DNA of 64,000 nt from Desulfovibrio sp. (lineage in GTDB: Bacteria; Desulfobacterota; Desulfovibrionia; Desulfovibrionales; Desulfovibrionaceae), in the NCBI GenBank assembly GCA_030145055.1, contig JAQYWK010000003.1:310001-374000 (forward strand). The letters are read 5' to 3'. The translations under genes were made by a program, and so were the position numbers. Positions 16,241-25,809 of this stretch are shown piece by piece. Position 1 is the first letter of the stretch, and each line of letters starts with the position of its first letter. A model generated the notes under the pieces. That model was not told the origin of the DNA, searched no databases, and saw nothing but the letters and a program-made list of their open reading frames with translations.

Positions 16241-17140
16241 ATGAACACCCGCACCCGCGAGGGACTTTTTTTTGCTGCCGCCACATTTATCATGTGGGGG
16301 CTTCTTCCTATCTACTGGAAGGCATTAAAAGAAGTCGCCCCGCTTGAACTTATCTGCCACCGCATTGTGTGGTCTTTTTTCTTTTTAGCCTTTGTGGTTA
16401 CTGCCAAAAAAGGCTGGACCGAAATTCTTACAGCTCTCAAAGATCCGAAGGGTAAAGTATTACTAGCCGCCAGTAGTTCTTTAATCGCAGTGAACTGGTA
16501 TACTTTCATCTGGTCGGTAAGCAACGATCATGTTGTTGAAGCCAGCTTAGGCTATTATATTAACCCCCTCGTAAACGTTCTTTTGGGCTTCATCGTCATG
16601 GGTGACAAGCTTAACAAGTTACAAGCAACCGCAATTGGTTTTGCCATCGCAGGAGTTCTCTACTCTGTCATAGACCTTGGGAGATTTCCCTATATTGCAA
16701 TGACTTTGGCGGTAAGCTTCGCCCTTTACGGACTTGTCCGCAAAGTTATGAAAGTTGAATCTATTCCGGGCTTATTTGTTGAAACAGCAATATTGCTCCC
16801 CCTAGCCGGAGGCTATCTGCTATGGCTAAACAGTCAGGGCAATCTCAGCTTCGGTAATATAGGAATAAAAGAAACAACCCTTCTTCTCGGCGCGGGAGTA
16901 GTAACGTCTATACCTCTCATTACCTTTGCCAACGCAGCAAGGCGCTTAAAACTAATGACTCTGGGGATGTTCCAATACCTTTCACCAACACTAATGCTCC
17001 TGCTCGGAGTATTCATGTACAATGAACCGTTCAGCGAGGCTCGTCTGGTTACGTTCTGTTTCATCTGGATAGGGATTGCCATTTACCTTTACGACGGTAT
17101 CCATAAGCATATGAATTCAGTTCAAAAAGCAAATATATAA
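16241..17140 (+). CDS. rarD: EamA-family permease RarD
   Basis: This 299-residue protein has about ten membrane segments and matches the RarD branch of the drug/metabolite transporters: the N-terminal FIMWGLLPIYWKAL and ELICHRIVWS are typical, as is the C-terminal QYLSPTLMLLLGVFMYNEPF. The substrate is unknown. It stands alone between the EAL gene and aspA. Confidence 0.9.
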   Translation: MNTRTREGLFFAAATFIMWGLLPIYWKALKEVAPLELICHRIVWSFFFLAFVVTAKKGWTEILTALKDPKGKVLLAASSSLIAVNWYTFIWSVSNDHVVEASLGYYINPLVNVLLGFIVMGDKLNKLQATAIGFAIAGVLYSVIDLGRFPYIAMTLAVSFALYGLVRKVMKVESIPGLFVETAILLPLAGGYLLWLNSQGNLSFGNIGIKETTLLLGAGVVTSIPLITFANAARRLKLMTLGMFQYLSPTLMLLLGVFMYNEPFSEARLVTFCFIWIGIAIYLYDGIHKHMNSVQKANI

Positions 17141-17311
17141 TAGTCCATTGACCCCTCATGTCATTATGATAAAAAGTACTTAAGAATTAACGTAAAATCT
17201 CTGCATCTGAGGTTTTACATCTTGCATATTTCCTTTATGTTATAGCATCAAATGTGAATATTTATAAAAAACAACCTTATATTTTTACTTACAAATTCTC
17301 AGGAGAATACG

Positions 17312-18730
17312 ATGAAAACACGTATAGAACATGATTGCATTGGAGAGATGAACGTCCCCGAAGACGCTTTATATGGAGTGCAAACTCTTAGAGCCGCTGA
17401 GAACTTTAAAATAACTGGAATTCCAATTTCTCACTATCCGCAAATTGTTAATGCCCTAGCTTACATCAAAAAAGCTGCCGCTCTTACTAACAATGAGCTT
17501 GGCAAACTAGAAGATGACAAAACAAAAGCAATAGTATTCGCATCCGATGAACTGCTGAGCGGTAAGTACCATGATCAGTTTATTGTAGATATTATTCAGG
17601 GCGGGGCCGGAACTTCAACCAACATGAACGCAAACGAAGTTATTGCGAATGTCGGACTTGAATTCTTAGGTCATGAAAAAGCTCAATATGAACACCTTCA
17701 CCCTAACATTCACGTAAATATGGCGCAGTCCACAAATGACGTTTACCCGACATGCCTAAGGCTCGCCCTTCTTGAAAAGATGAACTTGCTTACAAGCGCA
17801 ATGGAATATTTACAGAAAAGTTTTGCTGCAAAAGGCGCTGAATTTTCGCACATTTTGAAAATGGGAAGAACTCAGCTTCAAGACGCAGTCCCTATGTCAC
17901 TCGGACAGGAATTCAACTCCTACGCCATTATGATTGGTGAAGATATTGAAAGAGTTCGTGAAGCAAAAGAACTTATCTGCGAAATCAACATGGGCGGGAC
18001 AGCTATCGGAACAGGTCTTAACGCTCCTCCGCAGTATGCAGAAAAAGTGACCGAAAAACTTAAAGAACTCACAGGTTTTGACTTAATTTTAGCCCCTGAC
18101 CTGATTGAAGCCACGCAGGACACAGGAGCCTACGTTCAGCTTTCAGGTGTTCTTAAGCGCGTTGCTGTTAAAATTTCTAAAATTTGTAATGACCTTCGCC
18201 TCCTTTCCTCCGGTCCTCGTTGCGGATTAAATGAAATCAATCTGCCGCGTATGGCTCCTGGTTCCTCAATTATGCCTGGAAAAGTTAATCCAATTATCCC
18301 TGAAGTCGTGAACCAAATTGCATTCACCGTTATTGGCGGCGATGTAACCGTAACTATGGCCGCCGAAGCTGGACAACTTGAGCTTAACGTCATGGAACCA
18401 GTTATCACTGCCAGCCTGCTAAATTCACTGACAATCATGCGCCGAGGGTTCAGAACCTTAGCTGACAAATGTGTGTCCGGCATAACTGCAAACGAAGATG
18501 TATGTAGAGGATATGTAGAAAACAGTATAGGACTGGTGACAGCCTTAAACCCCTACATCGGCTATGAAAAATCAACTGAAGTAGCTAACGAAGCCCTTAA
18601 CACAGGCGGGTCGGTTTACGACATTGTTATCAAGAAGGGTTACATGTCCAAGAAAGACTTGGACAAAGCGCTCTCTCCTGAAAGCATGATTCATTCACAT
18701 CCACTGACACTGGAACCACCTTGCTGCTAA
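17312..18730 (+). CDS. aspA: Aspartate ammonia-lyase (aspartase)
   Basis: This 472-residue enzyme of the fumarase/aspartase superfamily reversibly deaminates aspartate to fumarate. The signature loop GSSIMPGKVNP is intact, and the N-terminal RIEHDCIGEMNVPEDALYGVQT is aspartase- rather than fumarase-like. AGGAG precedes the ATG. In sulfate reducers it links aspartate to fumarate for anaplerosis or respiration. The 171 bases upstream are AT-rich with no ORF and must hold the promoter. Confidence 0.95.
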   Translation: MKTRIEHDCIGEMNVPEDALYGVQTLRAAENFKITGIPISHYPQIVNALAYIKKAAALTNNELGKLEDDKTKAIVFASDELLSGKYHDQFIVDIIQGGAGTSTNMNANEVIANVGLEFLGHEKAQYEHLHPNIHVNMAQSTNDVYPTCLRLALLEKMNLLTSAMEYLQKSFAAKGAEFSHILKMGRTQLQDAVPMSLGQEFNSYAIMIGEDIERVREAKELICEINMGGTAIGTGLNAPPQYAEKVTEKLKELTGFDLILAPDLIEATQDTGAYVQLSGVLKRVAVKISKICNDLRLLSSGPRCGLNEINLPRMAPGSSIMPGKVNPIIPEVVNQIAFTVIGGDVTVTMAAEAGQLELNVMEPVITASLLNSLTIMRRGFRTLADKCVSGITANEDVCRGYVENSIGLVTALNPYIGYEKSTEVANEALNTGGSVYDIVIKKGYMSKKDLDKALSPESMIHSHPLTLEPPCC

Positions 18731-18739
18731 TTTTATAGA

Positions 18740-18772
18740 AAGGTCTGCAACTCTACCAGAGTTGCAGACCTT
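18740..18772. terminator. Strong hairpin after aspA
   Basis: AAGGTCTGCAACTCT (18740-18754) and AGAGTTGCAGACCTT (18758-18772) form a perfect 15-bp stem with a 3-base loop. Only a short AT tail follows, so termination may be partial and let some transcription into the permease gene downstream. Confidence 0.65.
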
Positions 18773-18819
18773 AAATATTGCCATTCAAACTTGACTCTCA
18801 ATCTTTACAGGAGACCTGA

Positions 18820-20055
18820 ATGTCTGACAAAAAATCCGTATCCGCGATGACAATGATGTTTGTTGTTGTTGGTAATATGCTCGGGGCAGGAATACTGGCA
18901 ATTCCTGTCAATTTATGTGCAGCCGGACTATATCCGGCGCTTGCAGCAACACTGGTGATGTGGGTGCTGATGACCTACACTGCTCTCATTTATGCTGATC
19001 AGAAAAGCTTAACCTACAACGAACATGCTGACCTACCTACATTCTTTCACGAGGAACTGGGGGCAATCGGAAAATGGGTTAGCATCGTTGCAAATATGAT
19101 CGTTCTATATGGGGTACTTGTAGCTTACCTGGCTGGAATTTCCGCGATCATAATGAGTTTGCAATCAACGTTATCAATGTCCGTTGTCATGATTATTTAT
19201 TTCATCGTAGTTACAAGCATGACAGCTTTCGGCATGACAATGATGAAAAAATGTACCCCAGCCATGGTTATCACCATGTGGATTACCTTTGGAATGCTAG
19301 TTTTCATGGTCGTACCCGATGTCACTGCAACAAATCTCGAGCACTTTGATTGGACCTACGTCCCAGCCGGATTGCCTGTTCTGTTAATGGCTTTCCATTT
19401 CCACAATATCATTCCAAGTATCTGTCGTACGCTTGATCATGACGCAAAAAAGATCAAGACAGCAATCATAGGTGGTACCACCATCGGAATGTTCATGAAT
19501 CTGACTTGGCTGTTTGTTGTTCTGGGAGCGGTTCCGCTGTCGTCACCTGACGGAGTTGACCTGATCTCAGCCTTTGCTAAAAATCAGCCAGCGACAATTC
19601 CACTAGAGCAACTGCTTAAAACACCCGCATTTACTTATGTGGCACTAGTTTTTGCTTTAGTTGCAATGTCGACGGCGTTCATGGCGAATGGAACAGCTCT
19701 TATGAGTTTCATACGAGATTTAACTGCCACGTACATGGGCACAAAGAATAAATCACTAGTCTGGTGTTTGTCCTTCATACCACCACTTCTAGTCGCTCTC
19801 ATTTATCCAGATATTTTTCTCATCGCCATCAACATGGTTGGCGGAGTGGGCGAATGTATCATCTTCGGGATTTTACCGGGATTCATTGTTTGGAAATATT
19901 CCACACCTGGAAGTTTCAAAAGGATGAGCGGAATAGTCTTAATTGTCTGTTTCAGCGCAGTCTTGCTCATTGAGCTTGGACAAGAAACCGGCCTGCTTCA
20001 CCTCAGCCCGGACGTAGAGTACTGGACTCATCCGCTACGTAATAGAACTCCTTAA
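18820..20055 (+). CDS. Aromatic/neutral amino acid permease (HAAAP-like)
   Basis: This 411-residue protein has about eleven membrane segments. The first carries GNMLGAGILAIPVNL, the hallmark of the hydroxy/aromatic amino acid permease family (TyrP, Mtr, SdaC). Substrate is uncertain: Tyr/Trp, Ser/Thr or possibly aspartate, given the aspA neighbour on the same strand. It follows aspA after a hairpin and ends in a strong terminator. Confidence 0.82.
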   Translation: MSDKKSVSAMTMMFVVVGNMLGAGILAIPVNLCAAGLYPALAATLVMWVLMTYTALIYADQKSLTYNEHADLPTFFHEELGAIGKWVSIVANMIVLYGVLVAYLAGISAIIMSLQSTLSMSVVMIIYFIVVTSMTAFGMTMMKKCTPAMVITMWITFGMLVFMVVPDVTATNLEHFDWTYVPAGLPVLLMAFHFHNIIPSICRTLDHDAKKIKTAIIGGTTIGMFMNLTWLFVVLGAVPLSSPDGVDLISAFAKNQPATIPLEQLLKTPAFTYVALVFALVAMSTAFMANGTALMSFIRDLTATYMGTKNKSLVWCLSFIPPLLVALIYPDIFLIAINMVGGVGECIIFGILPGFIVWKYSTPGSFKRMSGIVLIVCFSAVLLIELGQETGLLHLSPDVEYWTHPLRNRTP

Positions 20056-20073
20056 TATACTGACTAACACAGC

Positions 20074-20110
20074 AAAAGCCCCTTGCAGAACTAAACTGCA
20101 AGGGGCTTTT
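20074..20110 (+). terminator. Intrinsic terminator after the permease
   Basis: AAAAGCCCCTTGCAG (20074-20088) pairs with CTGCAAGGGGCTTTT (20096-20110), a 15-bp stem with a 7-base loop and a T-rich 3' arm. It can work in both directions, also for the convergent gene at 20137. Confidence 0.9.
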
Positions 20111-20136
20111 ATATAAAACATCAAAATTTATTTTTC

Positions 20137-21135
20137 TTAAAACTCAACCTTACTTTTTACCTTCCACTCACCAAGTTCCCTCTTAAGAGTATACAACGAA
20201 TTTTCGGTAACTAAATTATCTCTAAGATCGAATATAACAGTATAATCACCCTTCACCCAAAGTTCTACTTCTGTCGGCGTATGAGTTCTAAAATTGTAGC
20301 GTAAGCCTGAGGTGGAAACGATTGCTTCCTGATATTTCTTAAGCACTCCGCGTTTATCAAGCATCGCCCTGAAACTTTCAAAATATGAACTTTCCCGCAA
20401 AAATTGGGACTCAACGAACATGCGCGGGTACTCTTCACTGATAGTAACAAAAGCGGTATAAAACTTATCAAAAAATGTTTCTATTTCAGCCCGTAAAATC
20501 TTTTCCTGTTCTAATTTTGCCATCTTTTCAGCAAGTATTTCTTTTTGCTTGGCTGACAGGTAACGTTTTTCAGCTACAATCTTTTTGCTCACAACCAAAG
20601 TCGCCAATTCTTCTGTGGTAGGATCATGATACTCTACTAAAATCTCAGAAAATCCTGCAACACTATTGGTTGCGTTTGAATACACGGAATCAATCGTAAG
20701 TTCGAGACTTTTAGTCATACACTTCACAGCTTCAATCTTCTGCATCCTATCAGTCTCTTTAAGGATAAACGACTGCCGATGCACCCCGCCGAAAGAAACT
20801 CGCATACCTTTAACTTTACTAATTTCCTGATCTGAAACATCCGAATCAAATCCGTTCCTGAAAACAACAGAATCGACAACAACATCTTTAGGGAAAACAA
20901 ACTGTAACCATTGGCCCGTACCGTTGCCAGCAACATTTTCAAGCCAGCCAGTTGATTCATCCCCATCAGAAAGAGAACTCGCATTAAACGAACTTGAGCC
21001 AGCTTGCGGGACAAATGATGAAACTTTAATTTGCACAATATCAGCTTCAGTTTCAGCCTTGGCTTTAGCGTCAGCACTACACAAGCTAGGAATTGCCATC
21101 AAGATGGCTACTATAAAAAATAATTTGCGAATCAT
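20137..21135 (-). CDS. Secreted protein with NADase-type glycan-binding/discoidin-like domain
   Basis: The 332-residue product has a signal peptide (cleavage near CSADA). Residues about 30-160 resemble the discoidin-like, NADase-type glycan-binding fold: SSLSDGDESTGWLE, GQWLQFVFPKDVVVDSVVFRNG and a closing FSEILVEYHD. A short helical linker rich in Lys and Glu follows (about 165-215), then a C-terminal alpha/beta domain of about 110 residues ending LKRELGEWKVKSKVEF, similar in outline to NTF2-like folds. It is likely periplasmic or surface-exposed. No partner gene is adjacent. Confidence 0.6.
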   Translation of the reverse strand: MIRKLFFIVAILMAIPSLCSADAKAKAETEADIVQIKVSSFVPQAGSSSFNASSLSDGDESTGWLENVAGNGTGQWLQFVFPKDVVVDSVVFRNGFDSDVSDQEISKVKGMRVSFGGVHRQSFILKETDRMQKIEAVKCMTKSLELTIDSVYSNATNSVAGFSEILVEYHDPTTEELATLVVSKKIVAEKRYLSAKQKEILAEKMAKLEQEKILRAEIETFFDKFYTAFVTISEEYPRMFVESQFLRESSYFESFRAMLDKRGVLKKYQEAIVSTSGLRYNFRTHTPTEVELWVKGDYTVIFDLRDNLVTENSLYTLKRELGEWKVKSKVEF

Positions 21136-21213
21136 ATTTAATGCTCCAGAAAATTTTCAAACATAGAAAGAACTAACTTAAGTTAACCCATGATTGAATA
21201 AAATAGCAAAAAC

Positions 21214-21248
21214 AAAAAAACGCCCGTTTCCCTTGAGGGAAACGGGCG
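21214..21248 (-). terminator. Intrinsic terminator of the RRM gene
   Basis: CGCCCGTTTCCC pairs perfectly with GGGAAACGGGCG around a TTGA loop (minus strand TCAA) and is followed by U7 on the minus strand. It lies 33 bases after the RRM stop codon. Confidence 0.93.
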
Positions 21249-21280
21249 AAAAGAGCAGAATCTGCTTATATACTGGGATA

Positions 21281-21544
21281 CTACCAGCGTGGGCGTTCTT
21301 CGCGAGGCTTAGCTTCGTTAACCTTGAGGTTACGACCGTCGAAATCTTTACCGTCAAGACTACTGATAGCTTCGAGAGCACCAGCATCGTCCATTTCGAC
21401 GAAACCGAATCCGCGAGGGCGGCCTGTTTCTCTATCTTCAATAAGTTTAACAGAAATGACTTCGCCGAAAGCTTCAAAAGCTGCGCGGACGTCGTCTTCA
21501 CTAGCGGACCAGGGCAAGTTGCCTACATAGATGTTCTTAGACAT
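21281..21544 (-). CDS. Small RRM RNA-binding protein
   Basis: The 87-residue protein is a single RNA recognition motif: RNP2 is IYVGNLP (residues 5-11) and RNP1 is RGFGFVEM (about 44-51). Such glycine-poor single-RRM proteins are found in cyanobacteria and delta-proteobacteria and are often cold-inducible RNA chaperones. It has its own promoter, a long leader and a terminator, and sits downstream of rhlE, another RNA-remodelling gene. Confidence 0.93.
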   Translation of the reverse strand: MSKNIYVGNLPWSASEDDVRAAFEAFGEVISVKLIEDRETGRPRGFGFVEMDDAGALEAISSLDGKDFDGRNLKVNEAKPREERPRW

Positions 21545-21574
21545 TCAATATTCTCCATAAAAAGTAATGATGCA

Positions 21575-21725
21575 TGGCACTCATGTGCCACAGATATAAT
21601 CCAAGGACAGCATACAAGATGCGTAACTGCTCCTTGATATATCTGTCTTAATCGAAATTCGGCGCCTTCACAGAGGTCGCCATCCAATTAAGGAATACAT
21701 TGAGCCAATCGCTACAAAATGTCAA
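21575..21725 (-). promoter_or_regulatory. Promoter and long 5' leader of the RRM gene
   Basis: TTGACA (21725-21720) followed 17 bases later by CAATGT (21702-21697) is a fair sigma-70 promoter. It implies a leader of roughly 145 bases containing the small hairpin TGGCAC-TCAT-GTGCCA (21575-21590). Long structured leaders are common in cold-shock RNA-binding genes. Confidence 0.45.
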
Positions 21726-21793
21726 GAGGAATTATCTCCGAAATAAATCTAACTTTCAGAGACGTCCCCACACAGATCAAGACACTAAAATAA

Positions 21794-23062
21794 TTAGCGT
21801 TTAGTACGAGAAGGAGCCCTACTTGTGCGCCTGTTGCCAGGTGCGGAAGGACGTCTTTTGTCAGAGCCGTAACTTTTTTTATGCTTGGCCGGAGCAGGTC
21901 CTCTACGGTCCATTCCCGGCACACTTTTAATAGGCTGATCGTAATCGAACTCTTCAACTTTACGACGGTCAATCTGCCTGCCAACAATTTTCTCTATTTC
22001 ACGCATTAAGCGTTCATCTTCTTTTGTTACAAGACTGAGAGCCATACCACTTCGTCCGGCGCGGCCAGTACGACCAATACGGTGAGTGTAAGTTTCAGCA
22101 GTATCAGGCACATCAAAGTTAATAACATGAGTAATGCGATCACAATCAATACCGCGAGCTGCGATATCTGTAGCAACCATGACTTTAAAAGTACCGTCTT
22201 TAAAGCCATCAAGCGCACGCTGACGCTGATTCTGACTCATGTTGCCTTGCAAAAATGTCGCTTCGTGTCCACGAAAACTAAGCTTTCTAGCCAAGTTTTT
22301 AGCACGATGTTTTGTACGGGTAAAAACAAGCATGCTATCATACTTAGTCACGTCCAGCAGGGCTTCCAAGAGACCGACCTTAAGCTGTGGGTGCACAGGG
22401 TAGAAAGTATGTCCAACGCTTGTAGCAGGTGCAGTGTTCGCAACTTGAACAGTTGCCGGATTAACAAGAATCTTTCCGGCAAGCTCACGAATATCATGTG
22501 GCATAGTCGCTGAGAACAGCAGGTTCTGACGATTAACAGGTAAACGTGCAAGGATTTTCTTAATGTCAGGCATGAAACCCATATCAAGCATACGGTCAGC
22601 TTCATCAAGAACCAAAGTATCAACCTGATCAAGCTTAAGTACGCCCTGATTCAGGAGATCAATAAGTCTACCCGGACAAGCTACAATCACGGTAGCTTTG
22701 TTAGCGGCCTTAATCTGAGGATTGGCGCCGACGCCTCCAAATACAGCTGCGCTGCGGATGCCGGTCTGTTTTCCAAGAGAAATAAAATTTTCGTGAATCT
22801 GCAAAGCGAGTTCACGTGTAGGAGCAAGCACCAATGTGCGACAAGGCCCCTGCTTAGGAGCATTGCTGGTGAGCAAGCGCTGTAAAATAGGAAGTGCAAA
22901 AGCAGCTGTCTTTCCTGTTCCTGTCTGAGCAAGGCCCATAACATCGCGACCGCTTAAAACTTCCGGGATAGCACGAACTTGAATTGGAGTAGGAATAGTA
23001 TAGCCGCAACCGATGATGCCAGTGACAATGCGCTGGTCAAAAGAAAATGAATCAAAATTCAC
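21794..23062 (-). CDS. rhlE: DEAD-box RNA helicase, RhlE type
   Basis: The 422-residue ATPase has all helicase motifs: AQTGTGKT (Walker A), PTRELALQ, DEAD in VLDEADRMLDMGF, SATMP, ATDIAARGID and HRIGRTGRAG. A basic C-terminal tail (about 385-422, rich in Arg, Pro and Lys) should bind RNA. It unwinds RNA, for example in ribosome assembly or decay. The start is GTG, preceded by AGGATTTACTT. It lies upstream of the RRM gene on the same strand. Confidence 0.94.
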   Translation of the reverse strand: MNFDSFSFDQRIVTGIIGCGYTIPTPIQVRAIPEVLSGRDVMGLAQTGTGKTAAFALPILQRLLTSNAPKQGPCRTLVLAPTRELALQIHENFISLGKQTGIRSAAVFGGVGANPQIKAANKATVIVACPGRLIDLLNQGVLKLDQVDTLVLDEADRMLDMGFMPDIKKILARLPVNRQNLLFSATMPHDIRELAGKILVNPATVQVANTAPATSVGHTFYPVHPQLKVGLLEALLDVTKYDSMLVFTRTKHRAKNLARKLSFRGHEATFLQGNMSQNQRQRALDGFKDGTFKVMVATDIAARGIDCDRITHVINFDVPDTAETYTHRIGRTGRAGRSGMALSLVTKEDERLMREIEKIVGRQIDRRKVEEFDYDQPIKSVPGMDRRGPAPAKHKKSYGSDKRRPSAPGNRRTSRAPSRTKR

Positions 23063-23302
23063 AAGTAAATCCTAGTGTGAAAGGGAATTATATAACGACG
23101 GCGCGTGACAGCGGTCGTAATCCGATTATTTCGGAGGGTATTTATCTGAGGCTCTGGAACATGAATTTGATCGTAATCCGGCGTATGTGCGGAGTAGTTT
23201 GCCAATGGATGGCAAAGAGGATTTCCGTGAGTCCAGTCACGCTGAGGTGTGGGTTATTTACTCACTCTACTGAAAAAGTAAAGACATATTTGTAAAAAAA
23301 AT
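23063..23302. other. Gap upstream of rhlE with a possible gene remnant
   Basis: No complete gene is supported. On the plus strand an open frame at 23121-23270 without a usable start reads like real protein (EALEHEFDRNPAYVRSS, then HAEVWVIYSLY and stop). An upstream part in another frame, RDSGRNP, could be its N-terminal side, which would mean a frameshifted remnant. The rhlE promoter must also lie in this gap. Confidence 0.3.
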
Positions 23303-23360
23303 AAAAAAAACCCATTCGAATTACCCCCTGCCAGCAATGACATCAGCTAAAACGAATGGG
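23303..23360 (-). terminator. Terminator of ahcY
   Basis: On the minus strand CCCATTCG (23360-23353) pairs with CGAATGGG (23318-23311) around a long 34-base loop, followed by U8. The position, 52 bases after the ahcY stop, fits a terminator, although the loop is unusually long. Confidence 0.75.
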
Positions 23361-23411
23361 CCTTTATGATTCAATATACTAAAAAAATAAGACTAAATTA
23401 ATCGACTTACT

Positions 23412-24830
23412 TTAGTAACGGTAGTGATTAGGCTTGTATGGACCTTCAGCATCAACGTTAATGTAATCAGCCTGTTCTTTAGAAAGAACTTCAAGCTCAA
23501 CGCCAAGACGCGCAAGATGCAGACGCGCAACTTCTTCATCCAGTTTTTTAGGCAGAATCATAACAGTTGGCTCGTATGTGTTCTGTGCAAGGTCAATCTG
23601 AGCAAGAACCTGGTTGGTGAAGCTGTTACTCATAACAAAGCTAGGATGGCCTGTTGCGCAACCAAGGTTAACCAGACGCCCTTCAGCAAGAACGATTACA
23701 GACTTACCAGACTCAAGAGTCCATTTATCAACCTGCGGTTTAACTTCAAGCTTCACAGCTTTAGAATCAACTTCGAGGTAGCTCATTTCAATTTCGTTAT
23801 CGAAGTGGCCGATGTTACAGATGATAGCTTCATCTTTCATCAGCTCAATGTCTTTGCCTGTGATAACGTGGTAGTTACCTGTGCAAGTAACAAAGATATC
23901 ACCGCGTTCAACAGCTTTCGCCATTGGAGCGACTTCGAATCCTTCCATAGCAGCCTGAAGCGCACAAATAGGATCAATTTCAGTAACGATAACGCGAGCA
24001 CCAAAACCACGCATGGACTGAGCACAACCTTTACCAACATCTCCGTAACCAATAACAACAACGATCTTACCAGCGATCATAACGTCAGTTGCACGTTTGA
24101 TTCCGTCAGCAAGAGACTCGCGGCAACCGTAAAGGTTGTCGAACTTGGATTTAGTAACAGAGTCATTAACATTGATAGCAGGGAAAAGAAGTTCGCCAGC
24201 TTCAAGCATCTGATAAAGACGATGAACACCAGTGGTTGTTTCTTCAGAAACGCCCTGAACTTTCTTGGCTATTTCTGTCCATTTAGTTGGATTTTCAGCA
24301 ACAGAAGCTTTCAAACGGTCGATAACCATCTGAAATTCTTTGTTGTCATATTTTTTTTCTAGCATGGAAGGATCTTTTTCAGCCTGAACACCTTTGTGAA
24401 TCATGAGAGTAGCATCGCCACCGTCATCAACGATAAGGTCAGGACCGGAACCGTCAGGCCATGTCAAAGCCTGCTCTGTACACCACCAGAACTCTTCAAG
24501 AGTTTCGCCCTTCCAAGCGAAAACTTTAGAAGTTCCGTTTGCTGCGATAGCTGCTGCTGCGTGATCCTGAGTGGAAAAAATATTACACGAAGCCCAACGC
24601 AGGTCAGCACCGAGCTCAGTAAGAGTTTCGATAAGCATTGCAGTCTGGATAGTCATGTGCAAGCTGCCCATGATTTTGAGACCTTTAAGAGGCTTTTCTT
24701 TACCGTACTTTTCACGCAGGGACATAAGACCCGGCATTTCACGCTCGGAAAGCTGCATTTCTTTGTTGCCCCAATCAGCAAGAGACATATCCGCTACTTT
24801 ATTGTCCATTTTAGGATCTAATTTAAGCAT
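23412..24830 (-). CDS. ahcY: S-adenosylhomocysteine hydrolase
   Basis: The 472-residue NAD enzyme splits S-adenosylhomocysteine into adenosine and homocysteine. The NAD site [20 protein letters not shown], the substrate-binding [12 protein letters not shown] and the C-terminal KPNHYRY are intact. [10 protein letters not shown] preceded by GGAGTTTGTA is the start; an ATG four codons earlier is rejected because it overlaps the ribosome site. It lies 34 bases downstream of the sahR-like gene, so the two are probably one SAH-controlled unit. Confidence 0.96.
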   Translation of the reverse strand: MLKLDPKMDNKVADMSLADWGNKEMQLSEREMPGLMSLREKYGKEKPLKGLKIMGSLHMTIQTAMLIETLTELGADLRWASCNIFSTQDHAAAAIAANGTSKVFAWKGETLEEFWWCTEQALTWPDGSGPDLIVDDGGDATLMIHKGVQAEKDPSMLEKKYDNKEFQMVIDRLKASVAENPTKWTEIAKKVQGVSEETTTGVHRLYQMLEAGELLFPAINVNDSVTKSKFDNLYGCRESLADGIKRATDVMIAGKIVVVIGYGDVGKGCAQSMRGFGARVIVTEIDPICALQAAMEGFEVAPMAKAVERGDIFVTCTGNYHVITGKDIELMKDEAIICNIGHFDNEIEMSYLEVDSKAVKLEVKPQVDKWTLESGKSVIVLAEGRLVNLGCATGHPSFVMSNSFTNQVLAQIDLAQNTYEPTVMILPKKLDEEVARLHLARLGVELEVLSKEQADYINVDAEGPYKPNHYRY

Positions 24831-24864
24831 TACAAACTCCATTTTTTTTGTAGGCTAATGCCCA

Positions 24865-25776
24865 CTATTTTTTTTCAGAAACGTAAACCAAAACAGTAAG
24901 ACCTTCTTTCACAGGGAAACGATGAGTCTTTATTGAACCGAGATCGGCCTCATCCATCCACCCACGAAGCTCTTCCTCTGTAAAACCTAATCTGCGATCA
25001 CCAAATTCTGTCCGCATCTTCTCATTTGAGTGCATCACAAAATCGGCCACCACCAGCCTGCCTCCGCTCGATAAAGCTCTTGCCGCCTCGGCTACAGCTT
25101 TATCAGGATTCGGCAAATGGTGAAGAACCATCGAAATGACCGCGAAATCTGCTTCCCAATCCCGAAGCGGCAAATGCGTAAGCTCGCCGATACGAAGACT
25201 AACTCCGGAATTTTCGCCTATCCTATTAGATGCAAGTTCAAGCATCTTCCGGGAACTATCCACACCGATAACAGATTTACACTTAGAAAGCATATCTCCG
25301 AGCAAAGATCCGTTACCGCACCCAAGGTCCACACCGACCGAACAGTCGTTCATGAAACTGAGTACTTCGGAATTCAAGTTGAAATCACCAAAAACCTCGC
25401 GCTGTAAACGCTCCCAGTCTTCAGCAATTTCATCAAAAAACCTACGTGTTTCCAGATTGCGCTCAGCTAAAACTTCAACAACCCTTCGCTTATCTGCTAA
25501 AACTTCATCCTCATTTTCAATCAACCAGCTAATTGAATCTGAAAACCGCAGACCAACACCAGACTGAGCCAACCTGTAAAAATTCCATAAACCTTCGCGC
25601 CTTGATTCAAGCAATCCGCTCTCATGAAGAATCTTGAGATGACGGGAAACACGCGGCTGAGACATCCCTAAAACCTGGACGACTTCACCGACGTTTAGCT
25701 CGTTATCGCGGAGCATAGCTAAAAGCCGCACTCGTATTTCATCTGATAACGCTTTGCTGAATTTAATAATTTCCAT
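24865..25776 (-). CDS. sahR: ArsR-family regulator fused to a SAM methyltransferase domain (SahR-like)
   Basis: This 303-residue protein has an N-terminal ArsR winged helix (about 1-85; SDEIRVRLLAML, SQPRVSRHLKIL). A class I methyltransferase fold follows (about 110-300), with motif I VGVDLGCGNGSLLG and the family segment ISMVLHHLPNP. In Desulfovibrio-type bacteria the SahR regulator has this architecture and represses methionine-cycle genes in response to S-adenosylhomocysteine; its place directly before ahcY supports this. The start MEIIKFSK is preceded by GGGTGAGGG; the longer ORF to 25926 would read through the candidate operator. Confidence 0.85.
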   Translation of the reverse strand: MEIIKFSKALSDEIRVRLLAMLRDNELNVGEVVQVLGMSQPRVSRHLKILHESGLLESRREGLWNFYRLAQSGVGLRFSDSISWLIENEDEVLADKRRVVEVLAERNLETRRFFDEIAEDWERLQREVFGDFNLNSEVLSFMNDCSVGVDLGCGNGSLLGDMLSKCKSVIGVDSSRKMLELASNRIGENSGVSLRIGELTHLPLRDWEADFAVISMVLHHLPNPDKAVAEAARALSSGGRLVVADFVMHSNEKMRTEFGDRRLGFTEEELRGWMDEADLGSIKTHRFPVKEGLTVLVYVSEKK

Positions 25777-25809
25777 CAAGACCCTCACCCTAAAGCGACA
25801 TAAGAAGTG

